Positions 23,013 through 35,400 of a DNA stretch of 64,000 nucleotides are shown here, piece by piece; position 1 is the stretch's first letter; each line of letters opens with the position of its first letter. The notes beneath the pieces are model-generated. The model made no database searches, was not told the origin of the DNA, and saw only the letters and a list, made by a program, of their open reading frames with translations. Origin of the DNA: Gnetum montanum. Its lineage: Eukaryota; Streptophyta; Gnetopsida; Gnetales; Gnetaceae. The DNA lies in NCBI GenBank assembly GCA_015680685.1, contig MNCI01018878.1, forward strand, positions 301,187 to 365,186, in the 5' to 3' direction. A program made the position numbers and the translations under genes.

Positions 23013-25640
23013 TAATGAGTGGCAAGGTACCCCTATGCTCAACCATATGAATCACTAAGCGTTCACACGTGATTAGGTTGAATTCTAGGGACTCTATATC
23101 TTCAGGTGCATTGGTCATTTAGGAAGTGAATCTTGCCCTAAGGTTATTCGTTGTTCTCTCAATTGCAATTGTGATGCTTATGGTATGGTTAAGTTTAATT
23201 GAGGTATAAAATTTTTATCATTTTTTTATGTTTATATGTTCTTGGCACTTAGAGAGAGAAGTAAAATAATTTAATAGATAATTTAATCTAACTAACTAAG
23301 CCTTTCTCATCCTAACACAAGCATTCGTCCCCACTGTCCATACATGTTTTGAACCCATGTATCCATTGTTAGGTTATGAAGCACTATGTTACTAGGCACA
23401 CCAAGCAATAATTGTGCTGGGATTACCAAGTGAATACATGCTTACGCTCAAAGAAATCGTGCTTATGTGCTTAGTCTATTTAGCTTATTTGGCTTAATTA
23501 GCTTAATTAATGGAAAAGATTGAATAAATGACTAAAAACATTAAATTCATGAATAAAGATCTAAACTATTCATAATGTTGTAAAGCTTATCAAAAAACTT
23601 ATCTTTATTGTTGTACACACTATCGTGCTCAAGTACAACAATGCTCGAATAAAGATCCATACACTTAATGACTCCTACTGCTGGCACTTAGGAAAATAGT
23701 CCTAGGTGGTGGTGGCTCCTAAGGCTCTAAAGAACCTTCACTAGCTTTAAGCACATGTGGCTATTGTGGCTATCCTACTACAACTGCAACTTGTAGTGGT
23801 AGACAAAAAGCATGTAACAATGCTTTCATTTTCTCTTCCTTAATCTAGGGGTCATTCATAGTCCATGCAACATCTCCAATGTGGGCTGGAATGGGGATAT
23901 CCCATAGATAGGGCATCATGGGAAACATCTATTTAACATTTATAGACTAGGTAGCAAATCATTTGTACTCGATGTCGAACACTCTAATTACATCTTTCAA
24001 CTTCGGGTAATTATTTGCTTCTAGTAGCTCCGACTGGGTTGCAATGATGTTATCCAAAAGATTAAAGATATCTCGAATTGGTTGCCAGGTCCCTACTAGT
24101 TAATCTACCAATTATTCATACTGAGCTACATTTAATCTTCCACTGACAATCCCTATGGATGTTTGTACATCTTGAAGTATAGCTACGTCTAGTACAGATG
24201 CTATAAGTATGTTAAGTGCTGCAACAACTTGGTCAACGACTATTTCAATAGCTATCTCCTACCCCTGGAGCTGAAATAGTAGTATAGTTGCTCCCTCATC
24301 CTCCTCCAAGTGCACCACAAAGAAAGTAGAAATCTCAGAAATTTCTTAGAATAAATGGTGTTGCGATAAGAACACTATCATCTCTTGGGCATTGGGATCT
24401 AATCTTGAGGGTGACTACATTCATTGGGTAGAGAATATCGACCCATGTCTCTTCATCTGACTGATTTTTTGAGCCACCTCATTAAGGTGACTCATTACTA
24501 ATCAATATGCATATGGATTGCCACCACTTATTCATGCATGTTGTTTCTGCTCACATAAGAGTTGCTCTTAGATTTCATGCAAGCACACAATGGCTATGCA
24601 AGCCTTCGACGTTGTTTCTTGAGTGGGTGGCAGAGGTGGCAGCTACTACTCCCCTTCTTTGGTGGTGGCAAGTGTCTTTTCTTTTAAGATTTTTGACCAT
24701 GAAGTCATAAAATCATGTTAGATTATATCATTTAAATAGTAGATTATCCTTGTCATTTTCCAAAGTTTCCTAATAAGGCATAGAAAGGGTAGGGTCTTCC
24801 TTCCATGTTCATTCTCTTTGAAACATTTCTTTATCTCTAAGTAAATCAAATGTGGAAGGTTTTTTAGAAATCTGTCACTTAGAGTAGCACATGCTCTCGT
24901 AGAAAAAGTAGTCACCTTACTAGGCCTCATCATTAGATTGAGGTGATAGGCCACGATTTTGAAATAGATGCATTTTGCTAGTGTGAGCACATCGAACTCC
25001 TTATGGTTAACCTTGTAGCATCTCTAGGCACACTCTTTCTTAGTTTCAGGATCAGCCTATGTCAACAACTTTGCCAAGTATGTTCTTGTGTTAGGCAACC
25101 CAAGCGCCTATGCAATTTCTTCAATCGAATAGGACACTTGGATTTCCTTGATCATTACAATAAAGCGTGGTGTTTTGTTATTCCAAAAGAGGCATGTCTC
25201 TTCCATGTACCACTTCCCACTGGAAGTGATAATTTTCCACATGGAAAAGGTTTATATTTGTGTCTTAACCTCTGCTAGGGGATGTTCCAAAAATTCCCTA
25301 AAATTCAATTGTTGGAGAATTAAGTGCTACATGTCACAAGGCCTGATGATGTTAAAGTAGGCTTATGTTAACATGACTTCAAGCCTTGGTGTTGGTCTTG
25401 GTACTTCTCCATATTGTGATTCTTCTAAGGCTCCTTCTACTTTAGGAAACTAATGAACAAATTCCACTTCGAGCTCCTCTCAAAGAGGTCCAATTGCATG
25501 GATTACCATAGGTTCTTCTTGGGCCTATTCCTAGCCTTTTTCCATTCTTGATCATTTTTCCTTTTGCTATGATGGTCTTGCTTCCTATGGATGCTTTTTC
25601 TTTGGTGCCATCTATGGTCACAACACATCCACAAATTAGT
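23013..25640 (-). mobile_element. Element E: reverse-oriented 3' half of an Athila-like element
   Basis: On the minus strand an extra ORF (25611 towards about 23700) runs into a partial LTR (about 23690-23013). The LTR end reads TAATGAGTGGC on the plus strand, the revcomp of an ACTCATCA terminus with one transition. At about 23690-23720 the LTR, from its AAGTGC segment onward, is joined directly to the GGAGCCACCACCACC end of the ORF. U3 and the promoter are therefore missing, by deletion or recombination. Confidence 0.7.
23720..25611 (-). pseudogene. Element E extra ORF (plant-transposon-like domain), many TAG stops
   Basis: ATG at 25611-25609 follows ATAG on the minus strand, as in A and D. 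The product begins MAPKKKHP. One frame continues to 24718 and keeps clear protein character despite about fifteen stops, mostly TAG. Segments include EIQVSYSIEEIA, a following LGLPNTRTYLAKLL, and FLKNLPHLIYLEIKKCF with LPFLCLIRKLWK (24718-24990). It is homologous to the A and D extra ORFs. The IxVxY..EEIA..LGLP pattern also resembles INAQFFSDLFGVP in the antisense gene of element B, which is tentative. Confidence 0.65.
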
Positions 25641-26174
25641 AGATATAATGTATAACTTAAAATTCTTGGATACCTTTCCCTTTAGTCAGTTATACTTTGA
25701 CTAATGTTGAACCATGGTAGATTGAATGTTTTGTTAATTAATTAACTATTAATTAATTAGTTATTTATTTACTAATTATTCATTGTGATCATCACCAGAG
25801 CTTATTGAAAAGGTTTAACTCTTCTGTCTTTGATGTTTGATAGTTAATTTCCTAGTTAGACCTTTGTGGGAGTTAGAGAAATGGTGAAAATGTTTTTGTC
25901 AAAATGGGACATTTGTGGGCTCCATGACTAAGAGCTTACCTCCTATAGCTATAGGATCAAAGAATGGAGTGATTTGGACAAACGGTTGGAAGGTTATGGA
26001 CTTGGGAATTTTTTGGGCTCTGAAAAATGGCAAAAACTCCCCTTGTGTTATGAAGAAAATTGTAAAAATGGCAAAGTGTTCAATGGTATTTATAGTATTT
26101 TTCTCATACGTTGATGGGGCCTAGTTGAAAAGGCCCTGTTGATGGGGTTGGCTATGTCAACTAGGCCTAGTCAG
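25641..26174. other. Upstream of E: AT-rich DNA up to the element B target site
   Basis: There is no supported gene. A TATTTATAG is present near 26090. The last 60 bp (GTTGATGGGGCCTAGTTG to GGCCTAGTCAG) resemble the U3 start of H1-type LTRs. 26170-26174 (GTCAG) is the left target duplication of element B. Confidence 0.5.
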
Positions 26175-27561
26175 TGAAACACCGTGAAAATTACGAGTCG
26201 GCCTCAGGCAAAGATTCGCAATTCCAGCAGGAACGCGCATCAGATTTGATCAAGGATAGGTTTACGCTCTATCACGCACGACAGCGTAATAAGCGTAATA
26301 AGCTCCAAGACAGTCCATAGCAGTTCGACGCTTTTTCTTGCGGCGCATGGATAACTTTTTTTTATGCTCATTACGCGGCGGTGCGTACTATTGCGTATCA
26401 TTCAAGTTGCACATTTGTTTACACTTCATTACGCGCCGCTACGTAGTGAGCATAAGTTATACATTGTTTACGCTTCATTACGCGCAGCTGCGTAGTGAGC
26501 GTAAGTTGCACATTATCCACGCTTCGTTACGCACAGTTGCGTAGTGAGCGTAAGTTATACATTTACGCTTCATTACACGCAGCTGCGTGGTGAGCGTAAA
26601 ACAATCTTGAGCTTATTGTTTGCACCAGATTACACTCATACACGCAACACAATGCGAATGAGTGTAACAGCTTGGCGGTAGTCAAAACATGCTCAGCATG
26701 TACCCGCTCTTCACACGTGCAGCACGCAAACGAGTGTGTTGTGCGTAGTCACAGTCTGACTTAAAAGGATCATGCCAACAGGGCCCGCAATATCCGGATC
26801 CACATCATCAGGGTTGCGCCTTTTCCACGGAGCGTCGTAGCCTATAAATACCTCAGTTAACAGAGATACAGAGGTTGGCAAATTGGCAAATCAGAGAAGC
26901 AAAAAGCATATTTCTGAGCACCAGAGCACTTAGCACTTTGGAGCAGAGATACAGAGAACAACGCTTTGGCAATTGTCGACATTATCACCTTACAGCTGAG
27001 GCAGAGCACAGTTCGCTTTGAGCACTGGAGATAGGAGCAATCGTTCTGCTAGAGAAACTCTATCAATCAGAAGCAATTGATCGATAGACGTCAAAGCTTG
27101 GCCTTCCTTGCATCCCAGCTTGAGCCCACGAGGTAGATCAGACTTCTGTTTAGACCGTTTTGCTTGTTGCTTTGTGCTCGTTTGACGTCTTGTAATCGGG
27201 GATTCCCCAGTGCGATTTCTCACGCAAAAACATACATTTGTTAAGTTAAGACGCAGATCTTTGAAGCTACGTGTTTCTCTTATGTCAACCTCCTTTTATC
27301 GTGTTTAGCATTATCACTGTTGCAATTCGTCTACATCGTTTTCTCCGCGTTTTTACAATTCTTCGAATCAAATCGTAGTATGCAAAGATCGGTAGTCTTT
27401 ATTATTTTACTGACCCGTAAGTCCCTGTCTGATCGACAAGACCGCTCAGGGTGCCACGGATTCGTTTCTCCAGCATAGCCCTTGCGCAGATCCGTGGCCA
27501 AAACTGTGTACGCCGGAATTTCGGTCGGTATTTTCAGTTGCCGACGTTTTCTGTCATTACA
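26175..27561 (+). repeat. Element B 5' LTR
   Basis: 1387 bp, TG...CA. U3 contains a palindromic repeat array (26360-26600). TATAAATA lies at 26843-26850 in GCCTATAAATACC. Confidence 0.93.
26360..26600 (+). repeat. U3 array of ~50-bp palindromic units in element B 5' LTR
   Basis: Five units of the type TTACGCTTCATTACGCGCAG plus CTGCGTAGTGAGCGTAA each read almost the same on both strands, centred on GCAGCTGC. They lie at about 26360, 26418, 26467, 26517 and 26562. The 3' LTR repeats the array at about 42080-42320. Confidence 0.8.
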
Positions 27562-27567
27562 GTTTTC

Positions 27568-27584
27568 TGGCGCTAGAAGGAGGG
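27568..27584 (+). other. Candidate primer-binding site of element B
   Basis: TGGCGCTAGAAGGAGGG begins six bases after the LTR end. The position fits a PBS. I could not assign the tRNA. Confidence 0.6.
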
Positions 27585-27818
27585 CCTTCAGGCTCCGATC
27601 TGACTATTTCGGGTGACCCTGTTAGCGATCCATACCCTAAGCCATAGACGTAATACCTCTAGGGAAGTCTACGGTCAATCGTGTGGTATAGATCGGTCGC
27701 AAAGACGATTTCTTTGAAATCCTGCAGGGTAGAAAGCCTTTTTGTGCTTTTGTTGCCAACCACCTTTCAGATCTAATTACCAGTTACCTTTACCAGTTAC
27801 CTTTAACTTCGTTGATCA

Positions 27819-30225
27819 ATGGATTCCTTGTACACAACCACAACTGCCGCGGTCCTTACTGATCTGGGCGTTGCACCCGTCAATCCTATGACGGTCACGG
27901 GACCAGCTCCTGGCGCAACGGAACCTCAAGAACCATTGCGCCGTTCATTGAGGCTTCAGGGAAAAGAACCTATTTTTACGGTTATAACCCTTGAAGAATA
28001 CAACTTTATATGCGTTAAGATCCAGGCGAAGCTGGCTCTCAGCCAAGCCGAAATCGAAGCAAAGAGAAATTTTGAGGTGCTCCACCGGGGGGCTATGATT
28101 TTAAGCCAACGGCTTACGACATAATCCCCCTGACCGAGCACCAACACGAAATTCTAACACAGTGGTTATGGCCAAAGGCCAAGGTTCATGGGCTACGTCA
28201 GAGCCCCAACATGGGGAAGAGAAAGAGGATAAATTTGCGGCCTAGTCTGAGCATTTGTTCCATATTATGGAACCTTCATTCCAGACTCTGAGCCCCCAAA
28301 CGTATACAAATCCCACGTTTCCCTTCAATGGAGAGGCTGCGCCTGTTGACCCAATCGTTACCGAGCAGATGTACTTCCCAGCTACGCCACAAGCCAATGC
28401 GCAGCCGTCAGGGTTGCAAACACAAATACCGCACAATAGGACAGGGGTGGTCCCATCACCACGAGTGCTTAGCATCCTGGTGGTGGTCCCGGTGACCACC
28501 GCGCCCCATTTCATCCCTCAGATGCAGTATTACACTGCCTCGACAACTTGCCCCGTGCAAATGTTCCTGCCGCCTCCAACTCAGCAAAACACTGTAGCCG
28601 TACAGCAGCAAGCCTTCGTTCAACACCCCGCAACGAGTCAGTGGATCAACCTCGCTGCACAACATCACTCGTCTGCGGTGCATGGTGCGCAGTCTTCGGT
28701 AGCACCTGCGGCATAATTTTCGTAGGTGATTCCTCGATATACCTACCATTATGCCGCACAGCAGGCAGGAGCCAACCGCCCGCCTCAGACCGGTGGATGG
28801 TGGTCTTCGCAGGCCCCCCAGCCTGCGGGAATTCCTACTCCACTAGCAGCTAGCCAACCACTTCCTATCTTCCAGTTTCCTAGGGCTGCCCGTCCAGTCC
28901 AGCCTCCTACGCCCGCTGCACAGGCACCTCAGCCAACAGGCCTGGACCAAGCCTTCCAGCTTATCTAGACGCTCACCGAGGAGGTTCAACGTCTCAAGAC
29001 CGCTGGGTCTGATACCATTCAGATCATGGACTTCTATCGGGATGACCCAATCGATCCGGCGGTCCCAGTGCTGTCGTTGCCACCAGGGATGTCCCTCCCT
29101 CATTTTACCAAGTATAATGGAGAGGGGGATCCCAATACCCATCTTGCCACTTTCAGGTCTGAATCTTTGTTGCTTCAACAGTGGCCGCATACGATTATCA
29201 GAGTCTCTGCAATGTATTTAACAGGGAAGGCTTTAGACTGGTATAGAGCTCTCCCACGCTCTTCCATTTCAACCTTGGAAGAGCTGCTGACCCAATTTGT
29301 GACCCGATTCAAATACAACATGAAGCCGGAAGTCACGTTGGAACAGCTTATGGGGGTGAAACAAGACCCGCTCGAGCCAGTCCAAAAGTTCATACAGCGT
29401 TGGAACGCTACCTTGAATGAGATCCGTGACCTGATCGCGGACTCCCATCTACTGGCTATATTCAAGGGAGCAGTCAACAACTTTATTAAGTCTAAGCTGT
29501 ATTATCTTTCCCCTGGCGATATACGTCAGGCCTTCGCCCAGGTCCAAAGCATCCAAGATGCTGCGGAGGCCAGCAAAGACCCGGCATATGTCGCCTACAA
29601 AAATGCACACAACAAAGCCAAGGACAAAGGCAAGGCAGCGACAACGACGGTAGCCGCGCTGACTGAAAGAGCGAAGAACAAGAACAAAAAGGCGTCCACA
29701 ACAGCGCCGCCCGAAGACACGGCTGGTGCCGGCACCAGTCAAGCCACAGCTTCCCCTGAACAGGCCCCCCAGCTAAAGCCAAATTTTGAGCATAAAGATC
29801 ATTCAAAATACGCGGCTCTACCCATGAAACACTTCGAACTGCTGAAACAACTGTTGGCGGCAGGACACATTCAACCTAAGAAAGTGTCCGAGGAAGCCCT
29901 GAAGCGTCACAGACGTCACTGTGAACTGCTGAAGGATCCTTCTTTAGCTCTGCCTAACGAACCAGCAATTCCAAGATCTTTCAGGCTGGATCGTTTCTGT
30001 GACTACCACCAGATGTGTGGTCACGACACGGATTACTGCTGGGCGTTGAAAGACGACATTCAACGCATGATCGATGAAGGTCATCTAAAGTTAGACAGCA
30101 GTAACCCCATGCGTCCGGAAAACCAAACGCTGCATGTGTATAAGGAACCATTGAACACAAACTATGATCCTTATACAATCACTGTGGTGAGTACGGACAG
30201 TGAGCGTAAGGGACCGCCAAAATAG
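27819..30225 (+). pseudogene. Element B gag (long core open; stops and a frame change upstream)
   Basis: ATG at 27819 opens a 101-codon frame with a RRSLRLQG segment. Gag then continues in another frame, with Pro/Gln-rich sequence at 28255-28968 broken by TAG at 28243, TAA at 28714, TAG near 28723 and TAG near 28966. The core 29026-30225 is open for 399 codons. It holds LPPGMSLPHFTKYNGEGDP, a retrotransposon gag fold (TGKALDWYRALP, VTRFKYNMKPEVTLEQL) and a zinc-knuckle-like CDYHQMCGHDTDYC of the Tat type. After TAG at 30223 the same frame stays open to 30504. It would form the virus-like particle and bind RNA. Confidence 0.85.
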
Positions 30226-30689
30226 CCTTTTGTTTTGCGCGTGCCCGCTGCCTCACCAAGGGGGCCAACTACTTCGACGGGAGCTGGTGGGGTCTCACGG
30301 CCACCTTTTATCATACGGGCACCTTCCCAGGTGTGGCCTCAATCACATACCACTATCCAAGCCGCGGCTTCATCCGCACCCATGCCAAGAGCGCCCTTCA
30401 TCATTAGGGCGCCAAAGCCACAGGCTACCCCTCTCACGCAGGGGCAGACCTCTAGTCAACACCACCAGTCATCGCCTCCCAAGCAAAAGGGGGGAACACT
30501 ATAGTTAACGCAACAAGAGACCACCTTACGCTCAGCTTCCCTAAGCCCAGGCCCCTGGCCTCTATACCTATGTCCATGCCTCAGAAGCAGGCTAGAGGTA
30601 CAGAAACGCAGCCACCTTCTCTTGGTAGAAAAAGGAACAACCCTCCCACTGACACCGCTCCGCCTCGCGAGATCCATCTTTTGGGCTGA

Positions 30690-31622
30690 ATGGAGGAGGA
30701 CAAGGGAGATAAACAACCCTGCCGAGAGAAGGACCTCCTCGATGCATTCATGCAAGTCAAGCAAGCTCTTAAGCAAAATAACACAACGCTGAGTTTGTAC
30801 GACCTACTGATGACTTCTCGAGAACACCGCGAGGCTATGGTATGCATGTTGACGTCCATATCAGTGGATGTCAGCCTGCCGGCGGAAGAGGAAGTGATAC
30901 ACGCTATCATGTTTCCTTCCGACGCTGAATCACCCAAGCCTACCTCGTTGACCTTCCTGGACGAGTCTGTCAAAGATGATCCGGAAAAAGGTCAAGTAAC
31001 GACTGAGCCTATGTTCATCACCATTCGGGTCAGTCAGTACCGGATCCGGAGGGTACACGTGGATGACGGTGCAGCTGCTAACGTTGTTCCCTATTCCATC
31101 GTGGATAGGTTGGGGTTGGTCGATCAAATCACTCCCACGACGACAGCCTGCGTGAAATCGTTCAATGGAGCACGGGCTCAAGTCAAGGGGACGGTGCGTA
31201 TTGAGTTTGTGACGGGGGATCAATTCCCGACGGAAGCCACATTCTTAGTCGTCGAGGAGATGCCCGGCTTCAACTTAATCTTAGGGAGGTCGTGGTTAGC
31301 CCAGCTGAGGGCAGTCTCGTCGCCGATACTTCAAGAGATACATCTGCCCTACACCGGAGGGGAGGTTGTCATACGCGGCGACGAGATCACCCCCAGGACT
31401 GTTAACAACATTGAAGAAGAATGGGGTTCAGAGATCGAAACAACTGACGATCAGTCCCACCTCCAAACCCCTGAACAAAACGACAACAAGGACAATGGTC
31501 TAGCCTGGGCTGACCTGCCATTTCCGGATGACAGCGTAGAGGAGTCCAACCATAAAACTCCTCGCCCTTACGCAGCGCTCAACGTGAAGGCCATTAAGAA
31601 ACAATTGCGTATCGACGGTTGA
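30690..31622 (+). CDS. Element B aspartic protease domain
   Basis: 310 codons, open. A Tat-type pre-protease segment (TLSLYDLLMTSREHREAM) is followed by the active site VHVDDGAAANVVPYSIVDRL and, about 75 residues on, FNLILGRSWL (the ILG motif). It would cleave the Gag-Pol polyprotein as a homodimer. The frame differs from gag (+2), as expected if it is read by frameshift, by splicing or after an indel. The frame ends at TGA 31620. The RT frame does not resume until 36889, an exceptional separation for gypsy pol. Confidence 0.85.
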   Translation: MEEDKGDKQPCREKDLLDAFMQVKQALKQNNTTLSLYDLLMTSREHREAMVCMLTSISVDVSLPAEEEVIHAIMFPSDAESPKPTSLTFLDESVKDDPEKGQVTTEPMFITIRVSQYRIRRVHVDDGAAANVVPYSIVDRLGLVDQITPTTTACVKSFNGARAQVKGTVRIEFVTGDQFPTEATFLVVEEMPGFNLILGRSWLAQLRAVSSPILQEIHLPYTGGEVVIRGDEITPRTVNNIEEEWGSEIETTDDQSHLQTPEQNDNKDNGLAWADLPFPDDSVEESNHKTPRPYAALNVKAIKKQLRIDG

Positions 31623-31715
31623 GCAATGGTCTTCTGCGTGTAACACTATTTTCAATATGCTTCTTTCACAATATGCTTCTGCGTGTAACAATTGCGTATC
31701 GACGGTTGAGCAGCC
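31605..31715 (+). repeat. Short duplication at the protease end
   Basis: TTGCGTATCGACGGTTGAGCA occurs at 31605 and again near 31688, and CTTCTGCGTGTAACA at about 31631 and 31674. The duplication includes the protease stop codon and any 5' splice site there. Confidence 0.75.
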
Positions 31716-31853
31716 TCTTTTGTTTGTTTCTTTCAATATGCTTTTACGCTATATTTGCTTTCTGAGTTTACACTTTTCATCTGTTGCGTATTTTACCGTA
31801 CTCATGTTAGCTATGCTCATTCTTTTACATATGTATCAGTAGTTACATATATT

Positions 31854-32340
31854 GGCCCGTAACGGCCTTAAACTAGTAACTAATTCACGCAAGCTCATCT
31901 TGGCCTGTAACGGCCTTAAACTAGTAACTAATTCACACAAGCTCATCTCGGCCCGTAACGGCCTTAAACTAGTAACTAATTCACACAAGCTCATCTTGGC
32001 CCGTAACGGCCTTAAACTAGTAACTAATTCACGCAAGCTCATCTCGGCCCGCAATGGCCTTAAACTAGTAGCTAATTTACGCAAGCTCACCACGGCCCGC
32101 AATGGCCTTAAACTAGCTATACAAAGTTCACCACATTATTTTACGCACTTACGCAGGATTATATTCTGTTATGCGACAACTCGTATATCGTCCCGTAACG
32201 GCCTTAAACTAGACAGTTTACGCAAACTCGTATATTGGCCCGCAACGGCCTTAAACTAGTTATTCGGAGTTGTCTATGATCACTATTTATGCTTTCTTTA
32301 ATTTACGCTTCCGGCCTGCAATGGCCTTAAACTAGGAATT
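31854..32340 (+). repeat. 48-bp tandem array (array 1) between protease and antisense gene
   Basis: GGCC(C/T)G(T/C)AA(C/T)GGCCTTAAACTAG starts at 31854, 31902, 31950, 31998, 32046 and 32094, a period of exactly 48. Three more diverged cores lie near 32192, 32237 and 32313. It lies just beyond the end of the antisense gene. Open frames through it are repeat translations. Confidence 0.92.
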
Positions 32341-32414
32341 ACACGCTATCATTTTTACGTAGGTGAATTCTTCAACACGTACTCTATCGACAAAACACAA
32401 AAAAAGAAAAAAGA

Positions 32415-35400
32415 TTATCCCTCCAGTGGGCCATCGTTTCTGGGAATTATCCCTCCACGAAAGATTGCCTCTTCACGAGGCTCTCGCTCTGGTGCTGGTT
32501 CCACAGGAAGACGCTCTTCATCATTTCGTTCCACCTCTGCTTCCACTGTTTCCTCTCCCAGCCCTTCAGCTGGGGTACTTTCCGGTACCTAAAACCAAAT
32601 AACCTCAAAGTTAGAATAGATGACGCTAGTCAGAAAATTTTCTAGCTAAGTCATGCGTAAACTTACTCGCGACGGCCCTGCTTCCGCAGCAAAGGGAAGC
32701 TTGTCCAAACTGGCCCACAAATGCTGCATGATCTCGTCCTCGGTCAGGTTTTGCCACACATCCTCACCCGAAGTCATCCCAGCTTTCACCTTCCCTTTCT
32801 CTACGCTACTCCAGGAGGGTGGATCTGGGAAGAAAGTAGAGATCATAGCCTGATTCCCAGGGAAAATCATTGTTCTCTCTAGGGATGCGGTTACGGTCAC
32901 CTGTTCTTCGAACCTTTTGAAAGCTTCGGACGCTCCGATGGTGTCCACGAAAACCTCCAGGGATCGAGCTTTAATGGCGGACTTGCGGTAACGTTTTCTG
33001 TAAGCAGCGCTTTCCCTTTTGTATACATACTTGTGATCCTTCTCCTTCTGCCCCCATTCCTGTACGCTCATGCAGTAGTCCCTTCAATCCCGACTTTTCT
33101 GTGCTAGGAGCTCAATTTGCATCCTTTGCTCTATTAACGCCCGGCTGGTCTGTACGCTGTTCTTGATGGCTGTCCAATAACGGGAGTGATCAATAACATC
33201 GGTATGCCAGTCTTCATCCCCCGTCATCCGAGCCTGTAGGAACTCGTACCGCGCCCTTAGGTCCTCGACTTCCTTGGTCAAGGATTCAATCTTCCCCTCC
33301 GACCGTTGCAGCGACTTCCATAGGCCTTCATTAACATTTCTGCTTTCCCATACGGAGCATGTCGAGTGTAACACACATTTACGCATTTCTTCATAAATGT
33401 GGCGTGGCACGACTGCCCCATCAGGTGGGGGCTCCGCTGTGTCCAGATCAATGGGCTCCGCGGGATCCCATCGGAGGTAAGCTCTTGACAGAAAACAAAC
33501 ATCAATATGGATGACACATTACCACCAAGACATCATGTTGTAACTTTGTTAATTTACCAGCGCTAGGTTCAATGCGTTCCAGACGCTCGATCATGTCACT
33601 GACGACGCCTTCCATGAAGGAAAACTTATCGGGGAAGTCTCTCCACATTTTGCTAACAGCAGCAAATGTTGAGGCATCTTCTTCCCCTATAGCGTAATTC
33701 GGTTAGACATTGTGCCCATTAACAGATTTTTCAAAGCACGCTAACGCAGCCATTACCTCTTCCGGTGATAGTGGCTATTTCATCGACTTCTGTATCCTTT
33801 TCCCTTTCACGCACTGGAGTCTGTGCGTCACTAGTTCCGGTAGCTGGGGTCTCCTCACACACCCCAGTCTGTACGTGGCTTCCGCTAGCAGCTTGGGATG
33901 CTTCACGCACCGGAACCTGCACACAGCTTGTATTAACAGTTGGGGCCTCTTCTTCCAAAATTGAGGCCCCCTCCCCACGGCTTAGTACCATCGCCCCTGT
34001 CTCAGGGGTCAATTGCCTTGTCGTTTTTCTTGTTTACACCATACATTAGAATATAATTCTAGCTTATCTAGATGAAGCATTGCGTATACAGACCATTCAC
34101 ACTTACCAGGCGAAGGCTTATTCCGCTGTACTTTGAGCCCAACAGTGTTGCCCGCCTCGTCTCCAGGGGCCTCAGCTAGGCGGAGCCTCTTCTGCCGAGC
34201 TTCTGGCTCCACGATTTCCTCCGCCAGGCACTTTCCCCGCGAGGCATCGCCAGTGTAGGTAGGCATTATCCCGCCTACACTATCGAGACCTTGCACTCGG
34301 GGTGCCGTCAAGCCTTTAGTTGTTACAGACAACGACTCCCCGATCCCTTCCGGCGGATCCTGCCCATGGGTAGTGCTGAGAAGATGGGAAATCCAGGGTC
34401 TGGATAACTGGTCTCGGTCTTGCTGTACCCAGACCCCATTCCTCTGAACGACCAGAAATTCAGCAAACCGTCGGAGGCAAGCTATAAAAAGGGCATGATG
34501 CACATTGAAACGGGACTCAAGCTTCTCCCGAAGCTTGACCATTTCACTACGCAGCCACTTAGCAAGATGGCTTGCCCAATCAAACCAGGCCCCCTCTTCC
34601 AGGACCTCTCGCATGATGCACGTCTGTTCTACCAAAAAGAACTTCACCTGCGAGAGGGTTTTGGGGAAGGTCCGGGCTCGAAAAAGGGGATAAAGTGTCT
34701 TGGCGGTCCCCATCTCGAACTTATCGCAAGGAAACCCCTTGGTCTTCTTATCGATCCTCACCCACTCCTTCAGAAACTCCTCGACTCTAACGCTCCTCTT
34801 GGTCTTCACTTTTACGGGAAGGCCGCTCGAGGGGACGCCAAATAGGTCCGAGAAGAACTGAGCGTTAATGTCAAAATTTACGCGTATGTTATGCACGCGC
34901 GTGCTAAAACGATCCGCCTTCGCGCTAAAGGAGTTGACCAGGCCTATCATTTCATTGGCGGGGACATCAGGGGTCGCAGCCAAAAATAGGTGCATTAGCC
35001 CTGCGGCCTCGATCTTGCTGGTCACTACGACTGGGGCCACCGAATGGCTGAGCCAACGCTGTGCCTCCTTAATATCCCCATAACGAAAGAGGACATCCCT
35101 CACCTCGCGGCCGGAAATTGTAAGGGTAATCTCCCGGGATTCCCTGACTGAAAGGCATAAAACGCAAGATAAGCAAAAACACTATTATATAATGTTTGTG
35201 ACTCATAACTACGCTCATAACAATAGAACAAACAACAGCCTTACCGGGGCCAAATGGCAATGGAAATGGCGGGAGTTCCCTCTGCACATCCTCGACGGTG
35301 AGGGGCGGATCCAAGGTCCACTCCTCGTGCAGCCATCCAAGTTCCCGACATTTATTAAAAGCGTGCTCGTAGCGGGCGTGATACTCACGCATCTCATGGC

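Noticed and set aside
25915-26124. 69-codon frame upstream of element B
   Set aside because: No similarity or context. It lies in AT-rich DNA upstream of the decayed E fragment.
28456-29806. Minus-strand frames opposite gag of element B
   Set aside because: Shadows of the gag frame; GC-rich codons keep them open.
31852-32259. 135-codon frame and its mirror on the minus strand
   Set aside because: Pure tandem-repeat translation.
31854-32340. CRISPR-like regular array
   Set aside because: The whole 48-bp unit repeats with no variable spacers. It is a plant retroelement minisatellite.
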